Shown here: positions 14,726-22,824 of the stretch, in pieces | Position numbering within the stretch: the first letter of the stretch is position 1 | Layout: the number at the start of each line of letters is the position of its first letter | Origin: Cryptosporangium arvum DSM 44712 | GTDB taxonomy: Bacteria > Actinomycetota > Actinomycetes > Mycobacteriales > Cryptosporangiaceae | DNA: 64,000 nt | Assembly (NCBI RefSeq): GCF_000585375.1 | Contig: NZ_KK073874.1 | Location: 4,092,001-4,156,000, forward strand | Direction: 5' to 3' | Notes under the pieces: model-generated | What the model was told of the DNA's origin: nothing | Databases searched by the model: none | The model's input: only the letters and a program-made list of their open reading frames with translations | Made by a program: the position numbers and the translations under genes

Positions 14726-17305
14726 TCACTCGGTGGGACCGACCGGTGGGACCGGGTAGGTGGCCGTCGGCGGCCCGGCGACCGGTGCCGAGCGTTCCAG
14801 GAGCGAACGGGCCCGCTGGGTCTCCGGGTTGTCCGGGCCGAAGGTGGCGGTGGTGATGTCGACGGCGAGCGCGAACTGCTCGCGGGCACCGGACTCGTCG
14901 CCCGCTTGCCGCAGTAGCGTTCCCAGGTTGCTCCGGACCACCGCGAGTGAGCGGTGCTGCGGCCCGAACGACCGCTCGATGATCGTGAGTGCCCGCTCGT
15001 AGTGCGCCCGCGCGCCCTGCACGTCTCCGAGGTCCTGCAGCACACCGCCCAGGTTGTTCGCCCGCATGGCGACCTGGTACCGGCCGGAGCCGAGCGTCTC
15101 CTCGTCGATCTCCAGCGCACGTTCGAGCAGACGGCGTGCCCCGGTCAGGTCGCCGAGGTCGTGCAGCAGACGACCCAGGTTGTTCAAGTCGACGGCGAAC
15201 CGGGGATGGCTCGAGCCGTACCTGCGTTCGTCGATCTCCAGCGCGCGCTCGAGCTGGGCGCGGGCCGCGTCGGTCTCGCCCATCTGCTGCAGGACGCGGC
15301 CGAGGTTGCCGCAGATCGACGCGACCGCCGGATCGTCCGGACCGAACGCCGCCTCGTCGACGGCGAGCGCCTGCTCGAGCTGGTCCCGTGCGCCGGCGAG
15401 GTCGTCGAGGTCCTGGAGCACACCACCGAGTGTGTTGCGGACCGCCGCGATGCGCGGGTGGTCCGGTGAGAAGACCTGCATCAGGATCTCCAGCGCCTCC
15501 TCCAGCTCGGTCCGAGCCGCCGGCCACTCGCCGAGGTTCTGCAGGGTCCGCCCGAGGCTGTTGCGTGCCTCGGCCACGGCTTCGTGGTCCGGACCGTAGG
15601 CCGCCGAGGTGATCGCGACCGCCCGCTCCATGTACTGCCGGGCCTCGTGGAGTTCGCCCCCGGACTGCGCCACCGCGGCCAGGTAGCCGAGGTCGACGGC
15701 GACCAGCGGATGCTGTGGGCCGTGTGCGGACTCGTCGATGGCCAGCGCGCGCTGGAAGGCGCTGGCCGCGTCCTTCAGCCGGAACCGCTCGGCCAGGTAA
15801 CTGCCCGCCGAGGTGAGCAGTTCCGCAGTGCGATCGGGCTCGACGCCGAGCCGCTCCGTGCGCGCCACGACCGTCAGCGCGTGCGGCAGCATCCGCTCAC
15901 ATCCCGGCCAGCTCGCCGGTTCGTCGGTGGCGAAGGGGAACGCGTCGGCGATCAAGTGCAGGGCACGTGTCGCCCAGAACGGCTCATCGGCCGGGCCCGC
16001 CCGCGTGCGCACGACCGCCTGCACCAGCCGATGCACGCTCAACGAGTCGTCGTGGGCACTGACCAGCGAGAAGCGGACCAGGGCGCCGACCGCGTCGGCA
16101 TAGGTCAACGGGTCCGCCACCGCCTCGCGCAGCCGGTCCGGCAGCCTCGCCGCGCCCTGGACCGGCAGGCCGCGCGGGATGTCGTCCGGTGCCAGCATCG
16201 CGCATAACGTGAGCAGCTCGGCGGCGGCGGGGGCCCGAAGGTTGAGCTGGTCCAGCGCGATCGACCACGTGGTCGCGACCGGCTCCTTGTGCGCGAACGG
16301 CTCGCCGCGGTGCAGCACGTCCGGAAGCCGGTCCCGGACCAGCTCGACGTACGCGGACACGGTGATCTTCGTCTGGCTGACGTAAGCCGCGGCCTGCTCC
16401 AGCGCGAGTGGCAGATCGCCGAGCGCGTCGGCGAGATCCCGGGTCGCCTCGACGTCCGTGGCGACCCGGGACCGGAGAAACGCGACCGACTCGGCCCGGT
16501 CCAGCACGTCCACTTCGACCGTCCCGGCCAGCCCGGCCCAGTGCGGGTTGCGGGACGTCACCAGCACATGGCCGCCGATGGCCGGCCAGTAGGGCTCGAG
16601 GTCACCGCCGTTCTCTGCGTTGTCGAAGATCAGGAGCCAACGGATGCCGTCGCGCAGCACGTTCCACAGTGCGTCGGTCATGTCCGCCTGGTCGGCGACC
16701 TCGGCCACGCCCAGCCGGCGAGCCAACGCGGCCAGTTCGGCGGCCACCGTCGTGCCCTCCTCGGCCGCGATCCACCACACCACGTCGTAGTCGGCGCGGC
16801 GACGGTGGGCGTACTCCAGCGCGAGCTGGGTCTTGCCGACTCCGCCGAGCCCGTACAGCACTTGCCCGACCGGCCCGGACGCGGCCGCCGGATCCCCGAA
16901 CCGCGTCGCAAGGTCAGCGAGGATCGCCTCCCGGCCGGTGAAGTTCTGGTTGCGGGGATGGAGGTTCGACATCGCGAGAGGCCGAGCCGGTGTGGGCGCG
17001 GTGTCCTCCGTCGGCCCGGCGGGCGGCGCGTGGCGACCGCGGCGTACGGCGAAGCCGCCGGCCCGGGCCGTCAACAGCGCCAGCAGGCCGGACAACGTGG
17101 AGGCGACGAGTGCCTGCCCGAGCTGTGCGCCGCGCAGCCCGTCCTGCAGGTTGGCGAGGATCCCGGCGTACACGGCGATCCCCGCCAGGAGCCCGACCCC
17201 GGCCTCCGCGAGCAGTCGCTGGGGGAGCCTCCAGGCACGTCGACCGCGGGCGGCGATTCTGGCCGCGATGGGCCGTCTCGGCTCGTCCGCGTCTGCATTC
17301 TCCAT
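14726..17305 (-). CDS. Membrane-anchored NB-ARC/TPR STAND protein
   Basis: The start is ATG 17305, with GAGGG upstream, giving 859 residues. Two hydrophobic segments (about residues 33-52 and 60-80) precede NFTGRE and an NB-ARC ATPase with Walker A GLGGVGKT (152-159), WLLIFDNAEN as Walker B and VLVTSRN. From about residue 490 to the end there are some nine tetratricopeptide repeats of about 42 residues each (pattern ALAIDE...GPQHPLVA). STAND proteins oligomerise on ligand binding. The N-terminal effector slot is taken by membrane helices, which suits a membrane-perturbing or membrane-signalling output. It resembles TPR proteins of FxSxx-COOH loci, but no such peptide or radical SAM gene is near. 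Confidence 0.88.
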   Translation of the reverse strand: MENADADEPRRPIAARIAARGRRAWRLPQRLLAEAGVGLLAGIAVYAGILANLQDGLRGAQLGQALVASTLSGLLALLTARAGGFAVRRGRHAPPAGPTEDTAPTPARPLAMSNLHPRNQNFTGREAILADLATRFGDPAAASGPVGQVLYGLGGVGKTQLALEYAHRRRADYDVVWWIAAEEGTTVAAELAALARRLGVAEVADQADMTDALWNVLRDGIRWLLIFDNAENGGDLEPYWPAIGGHVLVTSRNPHWAGLAGTVEVDVLDRAESVAFLRSRVATDVEATRDLADALGDLPLALEQAAAYVSQTKITVSAYVELVRDRLPDVLHRGEPFAHKEPVATTWSIALDQLNLRAPAAAELLTLCAMLAPDDIPRGLPVQGAARLPDRLREAVADPLTYADAVGALVRFSLVSAHDDSLSVHRLVQAVVRTRAGPADEPFWATRALHLIADAFPFATDEPASWPGCERMLPHALTVVARTERLGVEPDRTAELLTSAGSYLAERFRLKDAASAFQRALAIDESAHGPQHPLVAVDLGYLAAVAQSGGELHEARQYMERAVAITSAAYGPDHEAVAEARNSLGRTLQNLGEWPAARTELEEALEILMQVFSPDHPRIAAVRNTLGGVLQDLDDLAGARDQLEQALAVDEAAFGPDDPAVASICGNLGRVLQQMGETDAARAQLERALEIDERRYGSSHPRFAVDLNNLGRLLHDLGDLTGARRLLERALEIDEETLGSGRYQVAMRANNLGGVLQDLGDVQGARAHYERALTIIERSFGPQHRSLAVVRSNLGTLLRQAGDESGAREQFALAVDITTATFGPDNPETQRARSLLERSAPVAGPPTATYPVPPVGPTE

Positions 17306-17465
17306 GCGAAACCCTCGCCGCCGGTGCCGATGTCCGACTGATCCGTTGTGAATCGCGCAGGTCGTGCTGTGCCGCGACCATACAGCCACGGCGGACAGCC
17401 GATCGCCCTCGCGAACGAAGCAGCGGAGGTCGTGCAGGCCGGCCGATCGGCCGAGGAGACCGCGG

Positions 17466-19790
17466 TCACCGTCCCGTGAGCGTGAGGGCGGCGTCCACGA
17501 TCGAGGCGACGTCGATTCCGTGCAGGCGGTAGGCGTCGTCCACGCCGGACGACTGGCCGAACTCGGTGACGCCCAGGTTGATCGTGCGGTCGCCGCGGAG
17601 ACCGGCCAGGAAGGACAGCGTGTGGGGGTGGCCGTCCAGCACGGTCACCAGCGGCGCGGGGTGCTCGGCGGGGAACAGCGCCGCGCTGATGTCGCTGCCG
17701 CGCCCCTGGGCGGACCGGAAGACCAGGTCCGGGCTGGTCAGGCAGACGACGCCCGCGGTGACGCCCTGGCTCGACAGGAGCTCGGCCGCGGCGACGACCT
17801 CGGGGAGGATGGCACCGGCGCCGACCAGCGTCACCTGCTCGTCGGCGGGGGAGTGGGCGGTGATCCGGTAGCCGCCGGCGACGGCCTGGCGCCGGCGGCG
17901 TTCACGCAGCACCTCGTCGAGCGGGAGCGCGGCCAGCCCCGGGTCGATCGGCCGGGTGGACAGGCGGAAGTAGCCGGAGGTCCCGCCGGGGACGCCGACC
18001 TGGTTCATCGCCTCGAGCAGGCACCACTCGAGGTCCTGGGCGAAGGCCGGTTCCCAGGCGACGCACCCGGGCTGCTCGAGCCCGATCGACGGCGTCGTGA
18101 TGGATTGGTGGGCACCGCCCTCGGGCGCGAGCGTCACGCCGGAGGGGGTACCGACGATGATCGACTGCCCACCGGCGTAGATGCCGTACGACCAGGGCTC
18201 GAGGGCGCGTGAGATGAACGGGTCGTAGAGGGTCGCGATCGGGATCAGCCGTTCGCCCCACCGCGACCACGTCGCTCCCAGCTCGCCGAGCAGGCCGACC
18301 AGGTTGACCTCGGCGATGCCCAGCTCGATGTGCTGGCCGGTGGTCACCTCCGACCACTTCAGGACACGCTCGGTGTCGTCGGCGAACCAGTCCGGGCGGT
18401 CCTGCGCCGACCAGACCCCGGTCTTGTTGATCCAGCCGCCCAGGTTCGTGGAGGAGGCGACGTCGGGGCTGCAGGTGACCACGCGCGCGGCGGCGGCGGG
18501 CGCTTCGCGGGTCAGATCGGCCATGAACCGGCCGAGCGCGGCCTGCGTCGAGATGGCTTTGCGGTGCGGGCGGGAGAGGGCCGCGGGCAGCACGTCCGGC
18601 CGGCGGGACGGGGTCGGCGGCCGCTCCAGCGCCGCGGCCCGCCGCCCGCACAGTTCGGCGGCGCGCGAGCCGGGCGCGAACGTGCGCCACGGGTCGGCCG
18701 GGTCGGCCCCGACCGCCTCGGCGAGGGTGGCCATCTGCGCCTCGGACAGCAGGGCGGAGTGGTTGTTGGGGTGACCCTCGGTGGGTAGCCCGCGACCTTT
18801 GACCGTGTAGGCGAAGATCACGGTCGGCCGGGTCGACTCCACGGAGTCGTAGGTGTCGAGCAGTAGACCGTGGTCGTGCCCGCCCAGATCGCGGATGGCC
18901 GCCGCCAGCTCCGCGGCGGGCAGCGACGCGAGCAGCGCACGCAGCCCGGCCGACCCCCGCTCGCCGGCGATGCGGTCGGCGACCAGCGAGGTGTCGACCC
19001 GCAGCAGCCGCTGGTACTCCTCGTTGGGCATCGCCTCGAGGCGGGCCCGCAACTCGTCGCCGCCCGGCCGCTCGAACAGCGCCGAGATGGCGCGGCCCCA
19101 CTTGAGGGTGATCACCTGCCAGCCGGCGGCGTCGAACATCCCCATCAGCCGGTGGATCTGGACGTCGGGCACCACGCGGTCGAGCGACTGCCGGTTGAGG
19201 TCGACGATCCACAGCAGCTCGCCCAGCCGTGCGACCGACGGGTCCGCGACCGCCTCCCAGATGGCGCCCTCGTCCAGTTCGGCGTCGCCGAGGAGGCTGA
19301 CGAAACGCCCCGCTTTCGGTGCGGTGTCGAAGTGCGAGGCGACGTAGCGGTGCGCCATCGCCGCCCAGATCGCCGCGGTGGCGCCGATGCCGACCGACCC
19401 GGTCGAGAAGTCGACGGTGTCGGGGTCCTTCAGCCGGCTCGGGTAGGACTGCAGCCCGCCCTGGGCGCGCAGCGAGGTCAGGTACTTCGGGTCGAGGTCA
19501 CCGAGCAGGTAGTTGATGGCGTGCAGCACCGGCGAGGCGTGCGGCTTGACCGAGACGCGGTCGTGGCGGCTCAGCTCGGAGAACCACAGCGACACCATGA
19601 TGTCGACCATCGACGCGCTCGACGCCTGGTGCCCGCCCACCTTGACGCCGCTGGTGTTGGGCCGGCCGTGGTTGGCCGCGTCCACGATGGCGGTCGAGAG
19701 CCAGAGCACCTTCCGCGAGATCTCGTCCAGCACCTCCGTGCCGGTGGTGGCGTCGATGTCGATGTCGATGTCGTGCCGCAGCTGGTTCAT
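17466..19790 (-). CDS. Homodimeric E1-type (AceE/transketolase-like) thiamine diphosphate enzyme
   Basis: ATG 19790 with GGAG upstream gives 774 residues. The TPP-binding region reads LLGDAELDEGAIWEA to LLWIVDLNRQSLD, as in AceE-like E1 components; GGHQASSASMVDIMVSLWFSEL is the usual N-terminal segment, and the transketolase pyrimidine domain and C-terminal domain follow (NLVGLLGELGATW, TVLDGHPHTLSFLAGL). Many actinomycetes carry this second, AceE-like protein next to an Lrp regulator; its physiological 2-oxo acid is not settled. It is divergent from the Lrp gene. Codons 5-10 include a GATGTC tandem repeat that encodes alternating Asp-Ile. Confidence 0.85.
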   Translation of the reverse strand: MNQLRHDIDIDIDATTGTEVLDEISRKVLWLSTAIVDAANHGRPNTSGVKVGGHQASSASMVDIMVSLWFSELSRHDRVSVKPHASPVLHAINYLLGDLDPKYLTSLRAQGGLQSYPSRLKDPDTVDFSTGSVGIGATAAIWAAMAHRYVASHFDTAPKAGRFVSLLGDAELDEGAIWEAVADPSVARLGELLWIVDLNRQSLDRVVPDVQIHRLMGMFDAAGWQVITLKWGRAISALFERPGGDELRARLEAMPNEEYQRLLRVDTSLVADRIAGERGSAGLRALLASLPAAELAAAIRDLGGHDHGLLLDTYDSVESTRPTVIFAYTVKGRGLPTEGHPNNHSALLSEAQMATLAEAVGADPADPWRTFAPGSRAAELCGRRAAALERPPTPSRRPDVLPAALSRPHRKAISTQAALGRFMADLTREAPAAAARVVTCSPDVASSTNLGGWINKTGVWSAQDRPDWFADDTERVLKWSEVTTGQHIELGIAEVNLVGLLGELGATWSRWGERLIPIATLYDPFISRALEPWSYGIYAGGQSIIVGTPSGVTLAPEGGAHQSITTPSIGLEQPGCVAWEPAFAQDLEWCLLEAMNQVGVPGGTSGYFRLSTRPIDPGLAALPLDEVLRERRRRQAVAGGYRITAHSPADEQVTLVGAGAILPEVVAAAELLSSQGVTAGVVCLTSPDLVFRSAQGRGSDISAALFPAEHPAPLVTVLDGHPHTLSFLAGLRGDRTINLGVTEFGQSSGVDDAYRLHGIDVASIVDAALTLTGR

Positions 19791-19955
19791 CGCTGTCGTC
19801 TCCGTCGGTGGTGGCGGTCGTCGGCCGCGAAGTGCCGACGTCCCTGAGCAACGAACTGTGCGTAGACCGGGCCGCGAGGGCAAGAGAAGTGCGAAACCGT
19901 GCTCGGGAGCGCACGAATGTTTCGGGTTCGACGCCCGGCGGTGCATCATGCGTTC

Positions 19956-20441
19956 ATGCCGAAGCACGAATCCCGGATGGCACGGCGGACCGTCCACCTG
20001 GACGAGGTCGACCGGCAACTGCTCGACCTGCTCCGCAAGGACGCCCGCGCGCCCGTCAACCAGCTGGCGCGGGCCGTCCGGCTCTCACCCGCGCCGGTCA
20101 GTCGACGGATCGCCCGGCTGGAGCAGGAAGGAGTGATCCGCGGCTACGTCACGGTCGTCGACGACCGGGCCGCGGGTGACGTGCACGCGTTCGTGGAGAT
20201 CCGGCTCACCGGCGAGACCGAGACCGGGGAACTCGAGGAGTGGCTGCGCCGGATGGACGAGGTGGAGAACTTCTTCACCGTCGCCGGCGACCCGGACGTC
20301 CTGGTCCGCCTGCGTGTTCACGACGTCGATCACCTGCAGCGCGTCGTCAACTCCATCCGCCGCACCGGGAAGGTGACCGGCACCAAGACGATGATCGTCA
20401 TGTACGACTGGACTCGCGGGGAGGACGTCGACGGCGGGTGA
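19956..20441 (+). CDS. Lrp/AsnC-family regulator
   Basis: ATG 19956 gives 161 residues, with a possible later start at 19977. The N-terminal helix-turn-helix (LDEVDRQLLDLLRKDARAPVNQLARAVRLSPAPVSRRIARLEQEGVIRGY) is followed by a ligand-binding RAM domain with VHAFVEIRL and FTVAGDPDVLVRLRVHDVDHL. It is divergent from the E1-type gene and almost certainly controls it in response to an amino acid or 2-oxo acid. Its 3' end overlaps the convergent GlxA-type gene by 44 bp. Confidence 0.92.
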   Translation: MPKHESRMARRTVHLDEVDRQLLDLLRKDARAPVNQLARAVRLSPAPVSRRIARLEQEGVIRGYVTVVDDRAAGDVHAFVEIRLTGETETGELEEWLRRMDEVENFFTVAGDPDVLVRLRVHDVDHLQRVVNSIRRTGKVTGTKTMIVMYDWTRGEDVDGG

Positions 20442-21432
20442 CCGGCCGGACCTCCGCCGGGCTTCCGCCCGCCCAGGACACGTTGCGCTGCCGGTAACCG
20501 GCGGGTGACTCGCCGGCCTGCCGGACGAAGGCGCGGCGCATCGCCTCCGACGTGCCCCACCCGCACCGGCGGGCGATCCGGTCGACGTTGTCCGGTGTAT
20601 CGGTGAGCATCCGCTGGGCCGCCTCGACCCGGACCTGCTCGACGTAGTGACCGGGGGTCGTTCCGGTCTCGCTCAGGAACAGCCGGGCGAAGTGCCGGGC
20701 CGACATCCGGGTCCGCTCGGCGAGAGCGGTGACCGACAGGTCCTCGTCGAGGTGGTCGGCTATCCACGCCCGGACGTCACGAAGCCTGGTCGAGCCGGAC
20801 GATTGGACCGCCAGCTGAGCGCTGAACTGCGCCTGGTGGCCCGGCCGGCGCACGAAGACCACGAGCAGGCGCGCTACCCGCAGAGCGAGTTCGCGGCCGC
20901 AGTCCTCTTCGATGAGCGCGAGCGCCAGGTCGATTCCGGCGGTGACGCCGGCGGAGGTGAACACCCCGTCGTCCTCGACGAAGATCGGGTAGCGCTGCAC
21001 GTGGACCCGGGGGTACGCCTGCGCGAAGTGGCCGCAGAACGACCAGTGCGTGGTGGCCCGCTTGCCGTCCAGCAGCCCGGCCTCGGCCAGCAGGAGTGAG
21101 CCGGTGCAGACCGAGGCCAGGCGCTCGGCCTCCGGGCCCAGGGTGCGAAGCCGCGCGGCGACCTCGGGGTTCGGGACCTCGGCGCCCGGTCCGCCGGGAA
21201 CCAGGAGGATGTCGGGCCGGCGGACGTCCTCGATGTCCAGGTCCGGCAGGACGGTCAGCCCTCCGGCCAGGCGCACCGGACGGCGGCCGATCGACGCGGT
21301 GCGGACGACGTAGGGCGGGCCGTCCGGGGACGAGTGGTACCGGGCGGCCCCGGTGAACGCGTCGTAGGGGCCGGTGAAGTCGAGTGGCTGCGCGCCGTCG
21401 AAGAGGAAGATGACCACGGTCCGGGAGCGCAT
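20398..21432 (-). CDS. GlxA-type regulator (DJ-1/PfpI domain plus AraC helix-turn-helix)
   Basis: I start at ATG 21432 (MRSRTVVIFLFDGAQPLDFTGP), giving 344 residues. Residues 1-180 form a DJ-1/PfpI-like domain with the nucleophile-elbow segment ASVCTGSLLLAEAGLLDG, and residues 215-320 an AraC-type DNA-binding domain (LAERTRMSARHFARLFLSETGTTPGHYVEQVRVEAAQRML; SEAMRRAFVRQAGESPAGYR). The C-terminal 15-20 residues extend into the convergent Lrp gene. The 394-bp region upstream separates it from the transporter operon; it may regulate either neighbour, but nothing shows which. Confidence 0.88.
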   Translation of the reverse strand: MRSRTVVIFLFDGAQPLDFTGPYDAFTGAARYHSSPDGPPYVVRTASIGRRPVRLAGGLTVLPDLDIEDVRRPDILLVPGGPGAEVPNPEVAARLRTLGPEAERLASVCTGSLLLAEAGLLDGKRATTHWSFCGHFAQAYPRVHVQRYPIFVEDDGVFTSAGVTAGIDLALALIEEDCGRELALRVARLLVVFVRRPGHQAQFSAQLAVQSSGSTRLRDVRAWIADHLDEDLSVTALAERTRMSARHFARLFLSETGTTPGHYVEQVRVEAAQRMLTDTPDNVDRIARRCGWGTSEAMRRAFVRQAGESPAGYRQRNVSWAGGSPAEVRPVTRRRRPPRESSRT

Positions 21433-21584
21433 GGCAGCAGTGTCCGTCCTCGGCCCGGTCGTGGCAACGAGGCGCTGCGCGCGGGCGTCCGTGCGTTCTG
21501 CGTGGTCATGGCCGCTCTCCTGGGTCTCGTGCCCGCCGCGGGCCGAACGTAACAACGCCCGGTGGCGCTCGGACCCGCGTGTCC

Positions 21585-21603
21585 GGATACGAGGGGTATC
21601 CGT
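21585..21603. promoter_or_regulatory. Inverted repeat CGGATAC-N5-GTATCCG in the long intergenic region
   Basis: A 7-bp perfect inverted repeat lies in the 394-bp region between the GlxA-type gene and the ABC transporter operon. A TAGTTT hexamer that could be a -10 element follows at about 21632. The rest of this region shows no gene. The bound regulator is unknown. Confidence 0.35.
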
Positions 21604-21773
21604 CGTTGTCCGGTCGGTCCCCGGAGCCTAGTTTCAGGCCAACCCCGCGGTATCCGCAGGTCAAGGACGTGTCGATAGGCGTTGGACGGCTCGCCGCCGA
21701 GGCTCACGGGCGTCGGCCGAATTCGTCCGCGGGCATGGCCAGGAGTCGACGTGGGCGCTACTGTGCGGGCTAA

Positions 21774-21800
21774 TGGTCTAGAAAACATTCCAACAGACCA
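21774..21800. promoter_or_regulatory. Candidate GntR (FadR-type) operator of the transporter operon
   Basis: TGGTCT at 21774-21779 and AGACCA at 21795-21800 form an inverted repeat 27 bp upstream of the first transporter gene. The 10-mer TAATGGTCTA (21771-21780) recurs exactly at 33085-33094, beside the GntR gene at the other end of the regulon. TGGTC half-sites are typical of FadR-like regulators. The pairing with that regulator is inferred. Confidence 0.6.
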
Positions 21801-21826
21801 ATAAACGAACCGGTGACGGGTGGTCC

Positions 21827-22819
21827 ATGGTGCGAACGGGAAACATGACAAGACGGGTGGCCGGCCTGACCGGCCTGGCGTTAGTCGCGCTCGGGCTCGT
21901 CGCCTGCGGCGACTCGGGCGACCAGGCCTCGGGTGACTGCCGGAAGACCTACACGATCGGATTCAGTCACCCGATCAGCGAGGCGGCCTTCGTCAAGGCC
22001 CTCAAGAAGGAGATCCAGGGTCAGGCCGACACGATCGGCTGCGTCGAGATGTTGTTCGACGACACCCAGGCCAACGACCTGGAGTCCCAGCGCAACACGG
22101 TCGAGACCTGGGTGACCCAGCGCGTCGACGCGGTCGTCGTGCTCCCGGTGGACGCGAAGGCGCTCTCTCCGCTGCAGAAGCAGGCGCAGTCGTCGAAGAT
22201 CAAATGGTTGCAGTACGCGACACCCGGCGACGGCGTGGACGGGTACACCGGCTTCGACAACGTGCGCAGCGGACAGATCGTCGGCCAGGCGGCCGTCGAC
22301 TGGATCAAGCAGCAGCAGGTCAGCGGGAAGGTGACCGCGGCCATCAGCTCGATCAGCGCTCTGCCGGACGTTAAGGGCCGCTGGGTGGAGCCGCAGAAGC
22401 TGATCCCCGCCGCCGGCGTGAAGGTGGTGTCGCTGCAGGACTGCGCCGACCAGACGTGCGGGCTGGAGCAGGCCGAGGCGCTGCTCAACGCGCACCCGGA
22501 CCTCCGGGTCTACATCGGGGCGAACGACGACGCGGCCCTGGGTGCGCTCAAGGCGTTCCAGAGCAGGGGCATCGACCCGAAGTCGGTGTTCATCGCCGGT
22601 CAGGACGGCAACATCGAGGCGTTGAAAGCCGTCAAGGCCGGTGGCGCCTACCGGGTGTCGGCCGCGATCGACCTGGTCGACCTGGCGCACGCGATCGTGC
22701 AGAACTCGATCAACGCGGTCGAGGGGTCGGGGGAGACCGAGACCGAGGCCGCGGTCATTCCCGCCTCGCTCACGGATCCGGCGAAGCTCGACGAGCTGAT
22801 CGCCCAGCTGGGCGGGTGA
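21827..22819 (+). CDS. Sugar-type ABC importer, substrate-binding lipoprotein
   Basis: A 330-residue protein with a lipoprotein signal (basic MTRR, hydrophobic stretch, lipobox LVAC at about residues 24-27) and a type I periplasmic binding fold of the ribose/galactose class (YTIGFSHPISEAAFVKALKKEIQGQA; DAVVVLPVDAKALSPLQKQA; VYIGANDDAALGALKAFQSRG; VFIAGQDGNIEALKAVKAGG). An internal ATG at 21845 is an equally good start. It is the first gene of an importer whose other genes overlap end to end. The family is named for sugars, but neighbours here handle amides and amines, so the ligand may not be a sugar. Confidence 0.9.
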   Translation: MVRTGNMTRRVAGLTGLALVALGLVACGDSGDQASGDCRKTYTIGFSHPISEAAFVKALKKEIQGQADTIGCVEMLFDDTQANDLESQRNTVETWVTQRVDAVVVLPVDAKALSPLQKQAQSSKIKWLQYATPGDGVDGYTGFDNVRSGQIVGQAAVDWIKQQQVSGKVTAAISSISALPDVKGRWVEPQKLIPAAGVKVVSLQDCADQTCGLEQAEALLNAHPDLRVYIGANDDAALGALKAFQSRGIDPKSVFIAGQDGNIEALKAVKAGGAYRVSAAIDLVDLAHAIVQNSINAVEGSGETETEAAVIPASLTDPAKLDELIAQLGG

Positions 22820-22824
22820 GAACG

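Noticed and set aside
12523-15120. 865-codon open frame on the minus strand
   Set aside because: It is antisense to the methyltransferase and alpha-galactosidase genes; its composition is that of a high-GC shadow frame, with no recognisable domain.
14726-17305. FxSxx-COOH modification locus
   Set aside because: The TPR/NB-ARC protein resembles one part of such loci, but there is no peptide ending in FxSxx and no radical SAM gene nearby.
19757-19777. GATGTC tandem repeat
   Set aside because: It lies inside the start of the E1-type gene and encodes alternating Asp-Ile; no sign of a regulatory role.
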